A DNA stretch of 64,000 nt from Croceimicrobium sp963974215 (lineage in GTDB: Bacteria > Bacteroidota > Bacteroidia > Flavobacteriales > Schleiferiaceae), in contig CAXBBL010000003.1 in the NCBI GenBank assembly GCA_963974215.1, forward strand, positions 124,001 through 188,000, read 5' to 3'. Shown here one piece after another: positions 8,569 through 17,771 of this stretch. Each line of letters opens with the position of its first letter. Positions within the stretch are counted from its first letter, which is position 1. The notes beneath the pieces were generated by a model. It ran no database searches and had not been told where the DNA came from. It worked only from the letters and a program-made list of their open reading frames with translations. A program made the translations under genes and the position numbers.

Positions 8569-8582
8569 GATTAAACAGCAGG

Positions 8583-9335
8583 TTATTGGTGGCGTTTTAA
8601 GAGACTTCGAAGTTTCAATTTCAGCACGCCAAAAACGGCTTCGTTAATTATACCAGAACTCATTTTAGAGGTACCTAGGGTGCGGTCGGTAAAAATAACA
8701 GGCACTTCCTTTATTTTAAATCCTAGTTTATGGGTAATAAATTTCATTTCGATTTGGAAGGCATAGCCTACGAAACGAATCTTTTTAAAGTTCATTTTTT
8801 CAAGCACTTCTCGGCGAAAGCACACAAACCCAGCTGTGGTGTCTTCTACCGGGATGCTCAGGATAATGCGCACGTAGCGCGAGGCAAAATAGCTCAGTAG
8901 TACTCGACTCATGGGCCAGTTCACTACATTCACGCCCTTAACATAGCGCGAACCAATGGCCATCCCAAATTTTTCTTCCTTGCAGGTTTTATAAAGCAGC
9001 TCCAAGTCTTTGGGATCGTGCGAAAAATCGGCGTCCATCTCAAAGATAAACTGATAACTCCTTTCTAAAGCCCAACTGAAACCAGCTAGATAAGCGGTGC
9101 CCAAACCTTGCTTTCCGGCTCTAGGCAAAAGGAAAAGTTTGTGTTCGTATTCGCCTTGTAGGTGCTTTACAATTTCTTGTGTCCCGTCAGGCGAGTTGTC
9201 ATCCACTATTAAAACATGGTAGTCAGAGTGTAGGGCGAAGACCGTGCGAATAATTCGCTCGATATTTTCCTTTTCATTATAAGTTGGTATGACTACTAGC
9301 GCTTCAGACAAAGGGTGTACATATTTAAGGGGCAA
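8583..9335 (-). CDS. Polyprenol-phosphate mannosyltransferase (GT2)
   Basis: A family 2 glycosyltransferase of 250 residues resembling dolichol-phosphate mannose synthase, which moves mannose from GDP-mannose to a polyprenyl phosphate at the inner membrane face. Seen motifs: VVIPTYNEKENIE, the nucleotide-binding VDDNSPDGT, and the metal-binding EMDADFSHDP. The end GIINEAVFGVLKLKLRSLL matches the soluble bacterial family without added transmembrane segments. It heads the operon with pyrC and the DUF4296 gene. A TACTTTTG element on the same strand about 10-20 bases upstream suits a -7 box. Sugar specificity is inferred from the family. Confidence 0.87.
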   Translation of the reverse strand: MPLKYVHPLSEALVVIPTYNEKENIERIIRTVFALHSDYHVLIVDDNSPDGTQEIVKHLQGEYEHKLFLLPRAGKQGLGTAYLAGFSWALERSYQFIFEMDADFSHDPKDLELLYKTCKEEKFGMAIGSRYVKGVNVVNWPMSRVLLSYFASRYVRIILSIPVEDTTAGFVCFRREVLEKMNFKKIRFVGYAFQIEMKFITHKLGFKIKEVPVIFTDRTLGTSKMSSGIINEAVFGVLKLKLRSLLKRHQ

Positions 9336-9426
9336 AAGTACATATTAATGCTTGTAATAATATTGGCATTAAGTTAAAGAATCTAACTCGAATTGATAAA
9401 ACGAAAGCTTACTCTTTTTATGATTC

Positions 9427-9460
9427 AAAAAAAACCCTGCCTTTACAGCAGGGTTTAGTT
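9427..9460 (-). terminator. Rho-independent terminator of the sdh operon
   Basis: AAACCCTGC (9432-9440) pairs with GCAGGGTTT (9448-9456). Read on the minus strand the stem is followed by a run of T. It lies 25 bases past the sdhB stop. Confidence 0.9.
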
Positions 9461-9480
9461 TAGAATAAGGTGATTATAAC

Positions 9481-10233
9481 TTATTTGCTGCTGGTTAAGC
9501 TGGCACCTAAGTACTCACGGTTTAAGCGAGCGATATTTTCTAAGGAAATTCCTACGGGGCACTCTTCTGCGCAAGCGCCAACATTAGAGCAGTTACCAAA
9601 GCCTTCTAAGTCCATTTGGTTTACCATGCTGGTTACGCGTTCTTTAGCTTCTACTTTACCTTGCGGTAGAAGGGATAGCTGGGAAACCTTGGCTGAAACA
9701 AATAACATCGCCGAGGCATTAGGACAAGCGGCGACGCAACCTCCGCAACCAATACAAGTAGCTGCATTAAAGGCTGCATCTGCATCTGCCTTGGGCACTG
9801 GAATGGCGTTAGCATCGATGGTATTACCAGAAGTGTTAACCGATACAAAACCACCAGCTTGAATAACGCGATCCAAGGCAGCACGATCTACTGCTAAATC
9901 TTTTAATACTGGAAAAGCTTTGGCGCGGAAGGGTTCTACATAAATAGTATCGCCATCCTTAAATTTACGCATGTGCAGCTGGCAAGTTGTAGTGCCCGAT
10001 TCTGGTCCGTGCGGTTCGCCGTTAATGTGCATCGAGCACATACCGCAGATACCTTCGCGGCAATCGTGATCGAAAGCAACGGGATCATCGCCTTTATCAA
10101 TTAATTCTTCGTTTAGCTGATCCATCATTTCTAAGAAAGAGCTGTCGGCACTTACATTCTTAACTTGATAGTCTTTTAAGCTTCCTTTACTGTCGGTATT
10201 AGCTTGACGCCAAATTTTTAATTTTAAATCCAT
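9481..10233 (-). CDS. sdhB: Succinate dehydrogenase/fumarate reductase iron-sulfur subunit
   Basis: Passes electrons from the flavoprotein to quinone at the inner membrane (complex II). The 250-residue protein has a plant-type [2Fe-2S] site (DCREGICGMC at about 57-66 plus Cys84), a [4Fe-4S] motif CIGCGGCVAACP, and a [3Fe-4S] motif CSNVGACAEECP. Ala-rich insertions are normal for Bacteroidota. It is last of three genes, 31 bases after sdhA, and is followed by a strong terminator. Family members in this phylum can work as succinate:menaquinone reductase or as fumarate reductase. Confidence 0.95.
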   Translation of the reverse strand: MDLKLKIWRQANTDSKGSLKDYQVKNVSADSSFLEMMDQLNEELIDKGDDPVAFDHDCREGICGMCSMHINGEPHGPESGTTTCQLHMRKFKDGDTIYVEPFRAKAFPVLKDLAVDRAALDRVIQAGGFVSVNTSGNTIDANAIPVPKADADAAFNAATCIGCGGCVAACPNASAMLFVSAKVSQLSLLPQGKVEAKERVTSMVNQMDLEGFGNCSNVGACAEECPVGISLENIARLNREYLGASLTSSK

Positions 10234-10264
10234 GCTTCTAATTTTTTAGGGCTCGAGGCCAATT

Positions 10265-12268
10265 TTACTTGTAGCTGCGTGTTTTCAATTCAACATTTTC
10301 GAATATCAAATCCTCTTTAATTAACTCGGCCTCACTCGGGTTGCCGGTGTATTGCCAAGAGCTAACAAAGGCAAACTCTTCGTCGCGACGAAGTGCTTCA
10401 CCTTCTTCCGTTTGAAATTCTTCCCTAAAATGGCCTCCACAAGATTCTTCTCGTGTCAGCGCATCTTGACACATTAACTCGCCTAATTCCATAAAGTCGG
10501 CCACGCGCATGGCTTTATCCAACTCAGGATTCATTTCATTTTTAGTTCCTGGAACAGTTACATTCTCCCAGAACTCTGCTCTTAAAGCACGAATGTCTTT
10601 AATCGCTTCCTGTAAACCTTGCGCATTACGAGCCATACCACATTTGTCCCACATAATTTTACCGAGGGCACGGTGATAGTGATCTACAGAATGCTTTTTA
10701 GTCGTCTTATTAAGAAGCTTGTCGATGGTTTCATTTACTTCTGCTTCTGCAGTAGCGAATGCCTCTTGATTGGTATCGATTTCGCCCGTTCTAATTTCTT
10801 CTGAAAGGTAATCGCCAATAGTGTAAGGGATTACGAAATAACCATCGGCTAATCCTTGCATAAGGGCCGAAGCTCCTAAGCGGTTGGCACCGTGATCGGA
10901 GAAGTTCGCTTCACCTAAGGCAAATAAGCCGGGAACATTGGTCATTAAGTTATAATCCACCCATAATCCCCCCATGGTATAGTGTACCGCGGGGTAAATC
11001 ATCATTGGTGTTTGGTAAGGATTGTCGTCTACGATTTTCTCGTACATGGCGAAAAGGTTACCGTATTTGGCTTCCACCACTTTGGTTCCTAATTCCTTAA
11101 CCTGCTCTTTAGTAGGGTTGTCGATACCTTGAATATTGGCTTCAGTTTTACCGTAACGCTCAATGGCAGCGGCAAAATCTAAGTAAACTGCCTCTCCTGT
11201 TTTGTTTACGCCGAAACCTTCATCGCAACGCTCTTTGGCTGCACGCGAAGCAACATCACGCGGTACCAAGTTTCCGAAACTTGGGTAGCGGCGTTCTAGG
11301 TAATAATCTCTTTTTTCTTCAGGAAGATCGGTTGCTTTCAATCTGCCTTCGCGAATCGCCTCGGCATCTTTAAGATCTTTGGGTACCCAAATTCTACCGT
11401 CGTTTCTCAGTGACTCACTCATCAGCGTAAGCTTGGACTGGTGCGAGCCAGAAACGGGAATACAAGTGGGGTGAATTTGTGTGAAACAAGGGTTAGAGAA
11501 AGCAGCTCCTTTTTTGTGGGCTTTCCAAGCGGCAGAACCATTAGAGCCCATAGCATTGGTTGAAAGGTAGAATACATTCCCATAACCACCTGAAGCAATA
11601 ACTACTGCGTGAGCTCCGAAGCGCTCTACTTTACCGGTTACTAAGTTTTTGGCGATAATTCCGCGGGCTTTACCGTCTACGGTAACAACGTCGAGCATTT
11701 CGTGGCGGTTGTATAATTTCACCTTGCCTTTCGAAATCTGGCGGCTTAATGCCGAATATGCCCCTAATAATAATTGCTGTCCGGTTTGACCTTTAGCATA
11801 AAAAGTACGACTTACCTGCACCCCGCCAAAAGAGCGGTTATCGAGGGTTCCGCCGTATTCACGTGCGAAGGGAACTCCTTGCGCTACCGCTTGGTCAATA
11901 ATATTAGCAGATACCTCAGCCAAACGGTAAACGTTGGCTTCACGCGAGCGGTAATCGCCCCCTTTAATGGTATCGTAAAAAAGGCGATACACAGAATCGC
12001 CATCGTTTTGATAGTTTTTTGCGGCATTAATACCTCCTTGTGCGGCGATAGAGTGCGCACGACGAGGAGAATCTTGAAAACAGAATGCCTTTACATTGTA
12101 ACCCATCTCCGCAAGGGAAGCAGCAGCAGAGCTACCGGCTAAGCCTGTACCGATAATTATTACGTCGATATTTCTTTTGTTGGCTGGGTTTACGAGACGG
12201 ATATTGGCTTTATGATTTTGCCACTTTTTTTCTAAAGGGCCTTCGGGGATGCGAGAATCTAACTTCAT
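10265..12268 (-). CDS. sdhA: Succinate dehydrogenase/fumarate reductase flavoprotein subunit
   Basis: Catalytic subunit that oxidises succinate with covalently bound FAD. The 667-residue length is right for the Bacteroidota/epsilon type. Seen features: the FAD-binding motif GTGLAGSSAA near residue 41, the flavin-linking His in HSIAAQGGINAA, the active-site Arg region, and HYTMGGLWVDYN with GANRLGASAL near the C-terminal half. It lies 10 bases downstream of sdhC and 31 bases upstream of sdhB, so all three are one transcript. Confidence 0.96.
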   Translation of the reverse strand: MKLDSRIPEGPLEKKWQNHKANIRLVNPANKRNIDVIIIGTGLAGSSAAASLAEMGYNVKAFCFQDSPRRAHSIAAQGGINAAKNYQNDGDSVYRLFYDTIKGGDYRSREANVYRLAEVSANIIDQAVAQGVPFAREYGGTLDNRSFGGVQVSRTFYAKGQTGQQLLLGAYSALSRQISKGKVKLYNRHEMLDVVTVDGKARGIIAKNLVTGKVERFGAHAVVIASGGYGNVFYLSTNAMGSNGSAAWKAHKKGAAFSNPCFTQIHPTCIPVSGSHQSKLTLMSESLRNDGRIWVPKDLKDAEAIREGRLKATDLPEEKRDYYLERRYPSFGNLVPRDVASRAAKERCDEGFGVNKTGEAVYLDFAAAIERYGKTEANIQGIDNPTKEQVKELGTKVVEAKYGNLFAMYEKIVDDNPYQTPMMIYPAVHYTMGGLWVDYNLMTNVPGLFALGEANFSDHGANRLGASALMQGLADGYFVIPYTIGDYLSEEIRTGEIDTNQEAFATAEAEVNETIDKLLNKTTKKHSVDHYHRALGKIMWDKCGMARNAQGLQEAIKDIRALRAEFWENVTVPGTKNEMNPELDKAMRVADFMELGELMCQDALTREESCGGHFREEFQTEEGEALRRDEEFAFVSSWQYTGNPSEAELIKEDLIFENVELKTRSYK

Positions 12269-12278
12269 AATCTATCGT

Positions 12279-12968
12279 TTAATTTTTTGCCATTAGTATA
12301 AATACAGGTATGATCGCGTAGGCCAAGGGCACAATAATCGAAAATGCAGCGCCAACTGTTTTAATCATTGGTGTGTAACGACTGTGGTTGATGCCTAAGG
12401 TTTGGAAGGCGCTTTGAAAGCCGTGGTACAAGTGAAAAGCAACAGCTGCCATGGCGATTACGTAAAGTAATACCATAATTAAACCGGCCGTTCCATCTTG
12501 ATATGTTTTTACAACAACGGTAGCGAGGTCTTTGTTTCCTTCGCCATCAACACCAATTTCGCCCCAGTGCATGGTATACCAAAATTGGCTCATGTGTAAT
12601 ATAATAAAGGCTAAAATGATGGTGCCTAAAAGACCCATATTACGGGAAGCCCAAATAGAATTTCGGTTGGGCTTGTAGCTCGCGTAGCGTTCGGGACGGG
12701 CTTTACGGTTTTGCATGGCTAGGTAAATTCCGTCTACTGCGTGAAATAAAATACTAGCGTACAAGAAGTAACTTACAATTTTGATCAGCGGAAAGCTGGT
12801 CATGAATTTTGCGTAAGCATTAAATTTTTCTTGCCCTTCTGCGCTAAGGTCGAGAAGCTGCAAATTGCCCAGTAGGTGAACGATTAAGAAGGATATTAAG
12901 AATAATCCTGTAAGCGACATCCAATACTTTTTAGCGATGGATGAGCCTAAAATCCCTGAGTTTGCCAT
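12279..12968 (-). CDS. sdhC: Succinate dehydrogenase cytochrome b subunit
   Basis: Membrane anchor with five helices that holds di-heme b and the quinone site in complex II of the SdhC/FrdC single-anchor type. I chose the ATG at 12968 (MANSGILGSSIAKKYWMS), giving 229 residues. The longer frame opening at 13025 would start upstream of the promoter found at 12996-13025 and adds an unrelated basic stretch. The conserved N-terminal SIAKKYWMSLTGLFL and His residues in FLIVHLLGN and ILFHAVDGIYLAMQN support the call. First gene of sdhCAB. Confidence 0.92.
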   Translation of the reverse strand: MANSGILGSSIAKKYWMSLTGLFLISFLIVHLLGNLQLLDLSAEGQEKFNAYAKFMTSFPLIKIVSYFLYASILFHAVDGIYLAMQNRKARPERYASYKPNRNSIWASRNMGLLGTIILAFIILHMSQFWYTMHWGEIGVDGEGNKDLATVVVKTYQDGTAGLIMVLLYVIAMAAVAFHLYHGFQSAFQTLGINHSRYTPMIKTVGAAFSIIVPLAYAIIPVFILMAKN

Positions 12969-12995
12969 AGTTTGTTGCGGTGTTCTGTGTTTTCG

Positions 12996-13025
12996 CAAAT
13001 TTAACAAGTACAGAGGACATGCCAA
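12996..13025 (-). promoter_or_regulatory. Promoter of sdhCAB
   Basis: On the minus strand TTG (13023-13025), a 19-base spacer and TAAATTTG (12996-13003) match the Bacteroidota -33/-7 consensus. It places the transcript start upstream of the ATG at 12968 and rules out the longer reading frame. Confidence 0.7.
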
Positions 13026-13073
13026 CGCATAAATTTATTTAGAATGATTACAAGAACTCCTACTGCATAGGAA

Positions 13074-13103
13074 TTGCGAGAGCAGGCTATCTTCTTACCT
13101 TTG
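13074..13103 (+). promoter_or_regulatory. Promoter of the aminopeptidase gene
   Basis: TTG (13074-13076), 19 bases, then TACCTTTG (13096-13103): an excellent match to the Bacteroidota promoter. It is 20 bases upstream of the ATG at 13124. Confidence 0.75.
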
Positions 13104-13123
13104 CGAGACATCAAATATTTAGC

Positions 13124-14413
13124 ATGAGATACGATAGAATTGATTCAAAGCTGTTTATAGAAAACCGCAAACGATTGGTTACACATCTGCCCGCAGGAGC
13201 GATGGCCATTTTCAATGCCAATGATATAATGCCCACTAATGCCGATGGTACTTTGCCATTCGTGCAGAATCGCGATTTATTTTACTTATCTGGCGTAGAC
13301 CAAGAAGAGAGTATTTTGGTGGTTTTCCCAGATGCATTCAACGCAAATCACCGTGAAATTTTGTTCCTGGTAGAAACCAATGATCAAATTGCACGATGGG
13401 AAGGTGAGAAGCTTAGTAAAGAACAAGCCACGGCTGTAAGTGGAGTGCAAACAGTATATTGGTTAAGTGAGTTTGATAAGTTTTTACGGGAAGTAATCTG
13501 CCAAGCGAAGTCCGTTTATTTAAACTCGAATGAACATTTACGTGCCACTTCTCCTGTGGAAACACGCGACGACCGCTTTCGCAAGATGCTTATGGAAAAG
13601 TATCCCTTGCAAGAGTATGAGCGTGCCGCGCCCATTATGCATAGCTTACGTGCAATAAAATCGCCCATTGAAATAGATTTAATGACTCAGGCTTCCGCCA
13701 TTAATACCAAGGCTTTTTTAAGAGTTATGAAGTTCTTAAAACCGGGCGTAATGGAATACGAACTGGAAGCAGAGTTTATTCACGAATATAAGAGAAACGG
13801 CGCTACCGATTTTAGTTATACGCCCATTATTGCCAGTGGTGCAAGCGCTTGTGTTTTGCATTATATAGAGAACAATAGAGAGTGTAAGGATGGCGATTTA
13901 GTGCTTTTCGATTGCGGAAATTGGTATGCCAATTATGCCAGCGATGTAACCCGTTGTTTTCCGGTAAATGGCAAATTCACCAAGCGTCAAGCGGAAGTGT
14001 ATAATGCGGTTTTACGCGTGCAAAAAACGTCCCTCGATTTATTACGTCCGGGCAATCAGTTGCACGAATATCACAAAGAAGTAGGTGATTTAATGACGGC
14101 TGAATTAATCCAATTGGGATTAATTGACAAGACGGACGTTAAGAATCAAGACCCTGCTTGGCCAGCTTACAAAAAGTATTTCATGCACGGAACTTCACAC
14201 TATATTGGTTTAGATGTGCATGATGTAGGTCATTGGGATGCGAAAATGGAAGTAGGTAACGCTTTTACTTGTGAACCAGGAATTTATATTCCTGAAGAAG
14301 GTATCGGTATCCGCATTGAAGATGATATCGTAATAGGCGATAAGGAAAATCTCAATATGACCAGCGGTATTCCCAAGGAAGTGGCCGAAATTGAAGATTT
14401 CATGAATAGCTAA
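13124..14413 (+). CDS. pepP: Xaa-Pro aminopeptidase (M24B)
   Basis: Removes N-terminal residues preceding proline from peptides in the cytoplasm. The 429-residue protein has the AMP_N domain (residues 1-135) and the pita-bread M24 fold. Metal ligands are visible: Asp in LVLFDCGNWY, Asp in ASDVTRCFP, His in HGTSHYIGLDVHD, Glu in CEPGIYIPE and Glu in GIRIEDDIVI. Its own promoter lies directly upstream and a terminator follows at 14435-14470. Symbol by family similarity. Confidence 0.93.
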   Translation: MRYDRIDSKLFIENRKRLVTHLPAGAMAIFNANDIMPTNADGTLPFVQNRDLFYLSGVDQEESILVVFPDAFNANHREILFLVETNDQIARWEGEKLSKEQATAVSGVQTVYWLSEFDKFLREVICQAKSVYLNSNEHLRATSPVETRDDRFRKMLMEKYPLQEYERAAPIMHSLRAIKSPIEIDLMTQASAINTKAFLRVMKFLKPGVMEYELEAEFIHEYKRNGATDFSYTPIIASGASACVLHYIENNRECKDGDLVLFDCGNWYANYASDVTRCFPVNGKFTKRQAEVYNAVLRVQKTSLDLLRPGNQLHEYHKEVGDLMTAELIQLGLIDKTDVKNQDPAWPAYKKYFMHGTSHYIGLDVHDVGHWDAKMEVGNAFTCEPGIYIPEEGIGIRIEDDIVIGDKENLNMTSGIPKEVAEIEDFMNS

Positions 14414-14434
14414 GCCATTTTGATTATATTGAAG

Positions 14435-14470
14435 AGCCGTCTTAGTCAAGAGATTAAGGCGGTTTTTTTT
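14435..14470 (+). terminator. Terminator after the aminopeptidase gene
   Basis: GCCGTCTTA (from 14436) pairs with TTAAGGCGG (to 14462) with one mismatch, followed by eight T. Located about 22 bases after the stop. Confidence 0.8.
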
Positions 14471-14528
14471 GCTCATCCTAAAAAAGAGTATTAGAATTAG
14501 GCTCCTTAAATTTGTCAAAATTTTTCAT

Positions 14529-15317
14529 TTGCAGCATTTCGACTTTAGCTATAAAAATACTCAATTTAAAGCTTCCGATTCCGTGCAGGGAACTGCGGTA
14601 GTTTTTCTGCATGGTTTTTTAGAAAACCGTTTTATGTGGAATAAGGTTATAGAAGCTTTACCCAAAAAGTACCGTTGCATTACAATCGATTTACCCGGGC
14701 ACGGGGAGAGTGAAAACCTCGCTTACGTGCACAGTATGGAGGAAATGGCAGAAGTGGTTAAAGCCTTACTCGATCACCTGAAAATTCGCCGTGCCATAGT
14801 GGTAGGACATTCCATGGGTGGCTACGTGGCATTGGCTTTAGCCGATCGTTATCCCGATATGTTGAAAGGAATGGTTTTAATGAATTCTACCGCAAGGGCA
14901 GATAGTGAAGAGCGCCAGCACAATCGCGATAGAGCGATAAGCTTGGTGAAGCGTAACCCGAAATCATACGTCCGTAACTCAATACCCCTTTTATTCAGGC
15001 CGGTTAGTCGTCGGAAATACCAAGATGCAGTAAAATGGGCTAAAGAAGAAGCACTTAAGACTTCAGCTCAGGGTATTGTTGCCGCTTTGGAGGGGATGAA
15101 GATTCGCATCGATCGCGAGGTGATCTTAAACTTTGCGCCTTATCCTATTTTGTTTGTGGCCTCGCAAAAAGATCCGGTACTGGCTTGGGAGCAATTGGAA
15201 GAGCAATTCTTCCACGAATCGGTCGAGCCTTTGGTTTTAAGTGAAGGCCACATGAGCCATATTGAGAATTTTTCGGAGCTTCTAGTGGGATTAAAAACAT
15301 TTCTAGCGAGAAGTTGA
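14529..15317 (+). CDS. Alpha/beta hydrolase
   Basis: A single-domain alpha/beta-fold hydrolase of about 262 residues. It has the oxyanion stretch VVFLHGFLENRFMW, the nucleophile elbow VVGHSMGGYVAL (Ser), an acid in ASQKDPVLAW and the catalytic His in SEGHMSHIEN near the end. The substrate cannot be read from the sequence. No ATG precedes the fold. I prefer TTG at 14529 (then QHFDFSYK) over TTG at 14469, because the latter starts inside the preceding terminator's T-run and a TAAATTTG box lies at about 14507-14514. The start is therefore uncertain. Confidence 0.82.
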   Translation: MQHFDFSYKNTQFKASDSVQGTAVVFLHGFLENRFMWNKVIEALPKKYRCITIDLPGHGESENLAYVHSMEEMAEVVKALLDHLKIRRAIVVGHSMGGYVALALADRYPDMLKGMVLMNSTARADSEERQHNRDRAISLVKRNPKSYVRNSIPLLFRPVSRRKYQDAVKWAKEEALKTSAQGIVAALEGMKIRIDREVILNFAPYPILFVASQKDPVLAWEQLEEQFFHESVEPLVLSEGHMSHIENFSELLVGLKTFLARS

Positions 15318-15325
15318 GTGCACTT

Positions 15326-15360
15326 CAAAAAAAATGCCCCACTTCTAGTTATGTGGAGCA
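15326..15360 (-). terminator. Terminator of the LruC lipoprotein gene
   Basis: TGCCCCAC (15335-15342) pairs with GTGGAGCA (15353-15360), one mismatch. On the minus strand it is followed by eight T. It lies 30 bases past the stop of the gene at 15390. Confidence 0.75.
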
Positions 15361-15389
15361 CTTTCGTAAATATTGTTAACTAAGCGTTT

Positions 15390-17351
15390 CTAGTTTAAAA
15401 TTATATTTGCGGTATTGCGGTAGCCAGCATTATCTTTATACCAATCACTATAACTATTGCCGCTGCTTTGCGCCCAAGCGTTAAAGAAATTGTAGGCGGT
15501 ATTAATGGCTTTTTCTTCTTCAGGATAACGGAATTCGTGAATTACATTAATCGCCCAAGGCAGATTATTCTCCGTTCTGTAATAACGTTGGCTGCTAGGG
15601 TCGCTGTCATCGTCAAGGGTATTGAAAATGCTAAGATCCATGAGGTCCGTAGGGGCCATGCCTGCCAAATGTAATTCGCGACCGCGATTTCCATCCACAA
15701 TTAGGAAGGGGTTGAAAGGTGCGCTTCCTAGTAATGCTGGGTCTATAGGGTTGGTAAAGGTAATGATCACGTTTATTTCATCGCCCAAGGAAATAGGTTG
15801 ACCTTGCTCCGTATTTACATATTGACCATTGCCAAGTTTTTGGATATTATCGTAGGCATCATCAAAAACAATTATGGTAGATCCGCTGCTGTGCCCCGTT
15901 TCTATACCTTTCCCGTCAAGGTTAATGTAGTTTTCGGTAAGATTGAAGCCGCTTACCGTGCTGATTAAACTAGGGTCTACATTTATTTTAAAGCCGAACC
16001 CATTGCGGAAAGAAGCTCCAATTGCCTTAATTCTGAATTTACCTTCTAAGCGAACCACCTTATTAGCCGCATTAGCTATTTGAGTGAAGCGGTAGTTTAT
16101 TACTAGATCGTTAAAGTCGAAATCGCCCTGTGAGGGCCAAAGATCTTCGTAAGCTAGCGACCCCCAACCAATATCAGAAGGCGTGTATTTTGCCTCTGCG
16201 GCAGATGGGTCATTTGGGAAATCATCTAAGGCATCGATCACTCCGTCGTTGTCACTATCAATATTAGCTAAGTCAGCCACGGCACATTTATAAGAACCCA
16301 GGTCATTTATTTTATGAGGATAAGTTCCCACAACTGACCAAGCGCCATCATATTTGTCCATTTCGATTAATTTCGATTGTGCATCATTAGTTGCAATATA
16401 GAGGCGGTCATTCCTATCAATGGCCATTGATGTGGGCTGAAAGGGCAGATTCTCGGCACTAATTCTTGTGGCATTGGCAGTGTTGCCATTTAGAGCTATG
16501 CGATAGAGTCCGGAGAACGTGCACATATAAATTGTGCTGTCTTTAGAAATGGCGATATCTCCCCCTGTTTTATTATCTAAACCCACAATATTGTAATTAT
16601 TTACAATTTGATTGGTCAATGGATCTATCGTGTACATTTTATTATTGTCATTAGCGATGTAGAGCAGGCTATCTACATAGTTGTACTCCATGCGCGGGTA
16701 ATTGCCATTAAACGGATTCCCATTTTGTGCTACATGAAAGGTTCCCGCATTGTAGTCGTAATAGCGTAGCGTAGTGCCAGTATTGTAATACATAATGCCA
16801 TTTTCTTGATCCACCGCGCATGCAATAGATCCTCCGCCAGCAAGATTAGGCATTGTAGTCGCGCTATAGTCGCCACTTTCAACATCTATGGTATAAAAGC
16901 CACCTTGGCCATTTACGGCATAAAGCGTTTCAGAGCAATTCATTGCTTTGCCCGAATTTTTTGTAAATATTGCCGAAGCAGCATTGCCTGATATGTTCAC
17001 ATAAATGGTGGAAATCACACCATTGGCGTTGCGAATAATTTTAATGCGCTTGCAAAAAGTTGGCACTGAAATTTGTGCTTGAGTGCTTGTGCCTTGTGGG
17101 AAAATGCTCGCGATTTTTTCTTCAAGCTGTCCATCAAAAGCGGCAAAAACCGTGTATTTTACCCGATAAGTTTCTTCGTCACTTATATTTAAATTGATAA
17201 GGGCGTCGGTGCGGAAGTCAAAATTTGGACTAACCACTAAATCTTTGATCGCAATATTGGGGTCTGGGCTGGAGTTTGTGCTATTGCTATCTTCCTTTTG
17301 GCAAGAGGAAAGGATAAAGAGGAAAATCAATAGAGAAATGGAGTTGCGCAT
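15390..17351 (-). CDS. LruC-domain lipoprotein
   Basis: A 653-residue predicted lipoprotein: start MRNSISLLIFLFILSSCQKED with the acylated Cys about residue 17. The ATG at 17351 is chosen because the longer frame from 17420 places 23 extra residues before a perfect signal peptide. Residues around 110-350 look like a beta-propeller of repeated blades (VNGQGGFYTIDVESG, DSLLYIANDNNKMYTIDP, STIYMCTFSGLYRI). A calcium-type DSDNDGVIDALDDFPNDP segment leads into the C-terminal LruC domain (SLAYEDLWPSQGDFDFNDL). LruC was named from Leptospira; its role is unknown. A paralogue starts at 61986. Surface or periplasmic location is inferred. Confidence 0.85.
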   Translation of the reverse strand: MRNSISLLIFLFILSSCQKEDSNSTNSSPDPNIAIKDLVVSPNFDFRTDALINLNISDEETYRVKYTVFAAFDGQLEEKIASIFPQGTSTQAQISVPTFCKRIKIIRNANGVISTIYVNISGNAASAIFTKNSGKAMNCSETLYAVNGQGGFYTIDVESGDYSATTMPNLAGGGSIACAVDQENGIMYYNTGTTLRYYDYNAGTFHVAQNGNPFNGNYPRMEYNYVDSLLYIANDNNKMYTIDPLTNQIVNNYNIVGLDNKTGGDIAISKDSTIYMCTFSGLYRIALNGNTANATRISAENLPFQPTSMAIDRNDRLYIATNDAQSKLIEMDKYDGAWSVVGTYPHKINDLGSYKCAVADLANIDSDNDGVIDALDDFPNDPSAAEAKYTPSDIGWGSLAYEDLWPSQGDFDFNDLVINYRFTQIANAANKVVRLEGKFRIKAIGASFRNGFGFKINVDPSLISTVSGFNLTENYINLDGKGIETGHSSGSTIIVFDDAYDNIQKLGNGQYVNTEQGQPISLGDEINVIITFTNPIDPALLGSAPFNPFLIVDGNRGRELHLAGMAPTDLMDLSIFNTLDDDSDPSSQRYYRTENNLPWAINVIHEFRYPEEEKAINTAYNFFNAWAQSSGNSYSDWYKDNAGYRNTANIILN

Positions 17352-17771
17352 AATATGAGTTCTAAACTTCTTGTATGATGCGGTAAAATTAGTCTCTATC
17401 GGAAGATTCACTGCGCACAATCGTTAAAAAGGGTCTTTTTTTCGATTTACGAAGACAAGCCCAAGCATAAAAAAACCGCTTCCACAAACTATGAGATTTT
17501 GGAAACGGTTTTAATCAAGCGGGTTCAGATTGGTTAAGGTTCAACCCATTTGATATGTTTGGTTAAGGCTTAAAGCTGAGGCTAATATAGGGGCGGCTTG
17601 AAAATGGGGCAATACGTAAAATGCCCTATTTCTTTTGAGTTTTGGCAATTTATGACAGGGCTCAAGAGTTTTAGTGTTCTGCTATTGCAGAATGTGAAAC
17701 TATAAAACCTACGCGGTCTAAGAGTTTGCGTCCAAATAGAGAATAAATTAGACTCTAATTTTCAGTTGTAA
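17352..17771. other. Intergenic region between LruC gene and thiL
   Basis: No gene is seen in these 420 bases. The left part should hold the promoter of the LruC lipoprotein gene. A strong hairpin at 17468-17512 is listed separately. Confidence 0.5.
17468..17512 (-). terminator. Terminator, probably of thiL
   Basis: AAAACCGCTTCC (17472-17483) pairs with GGAAACGGTTTT (17501-17512) with one mismatch. On the minus strand seven T follow. It is about 260 bases past the thiL stop, with no other gene between. Confidence 0.75.
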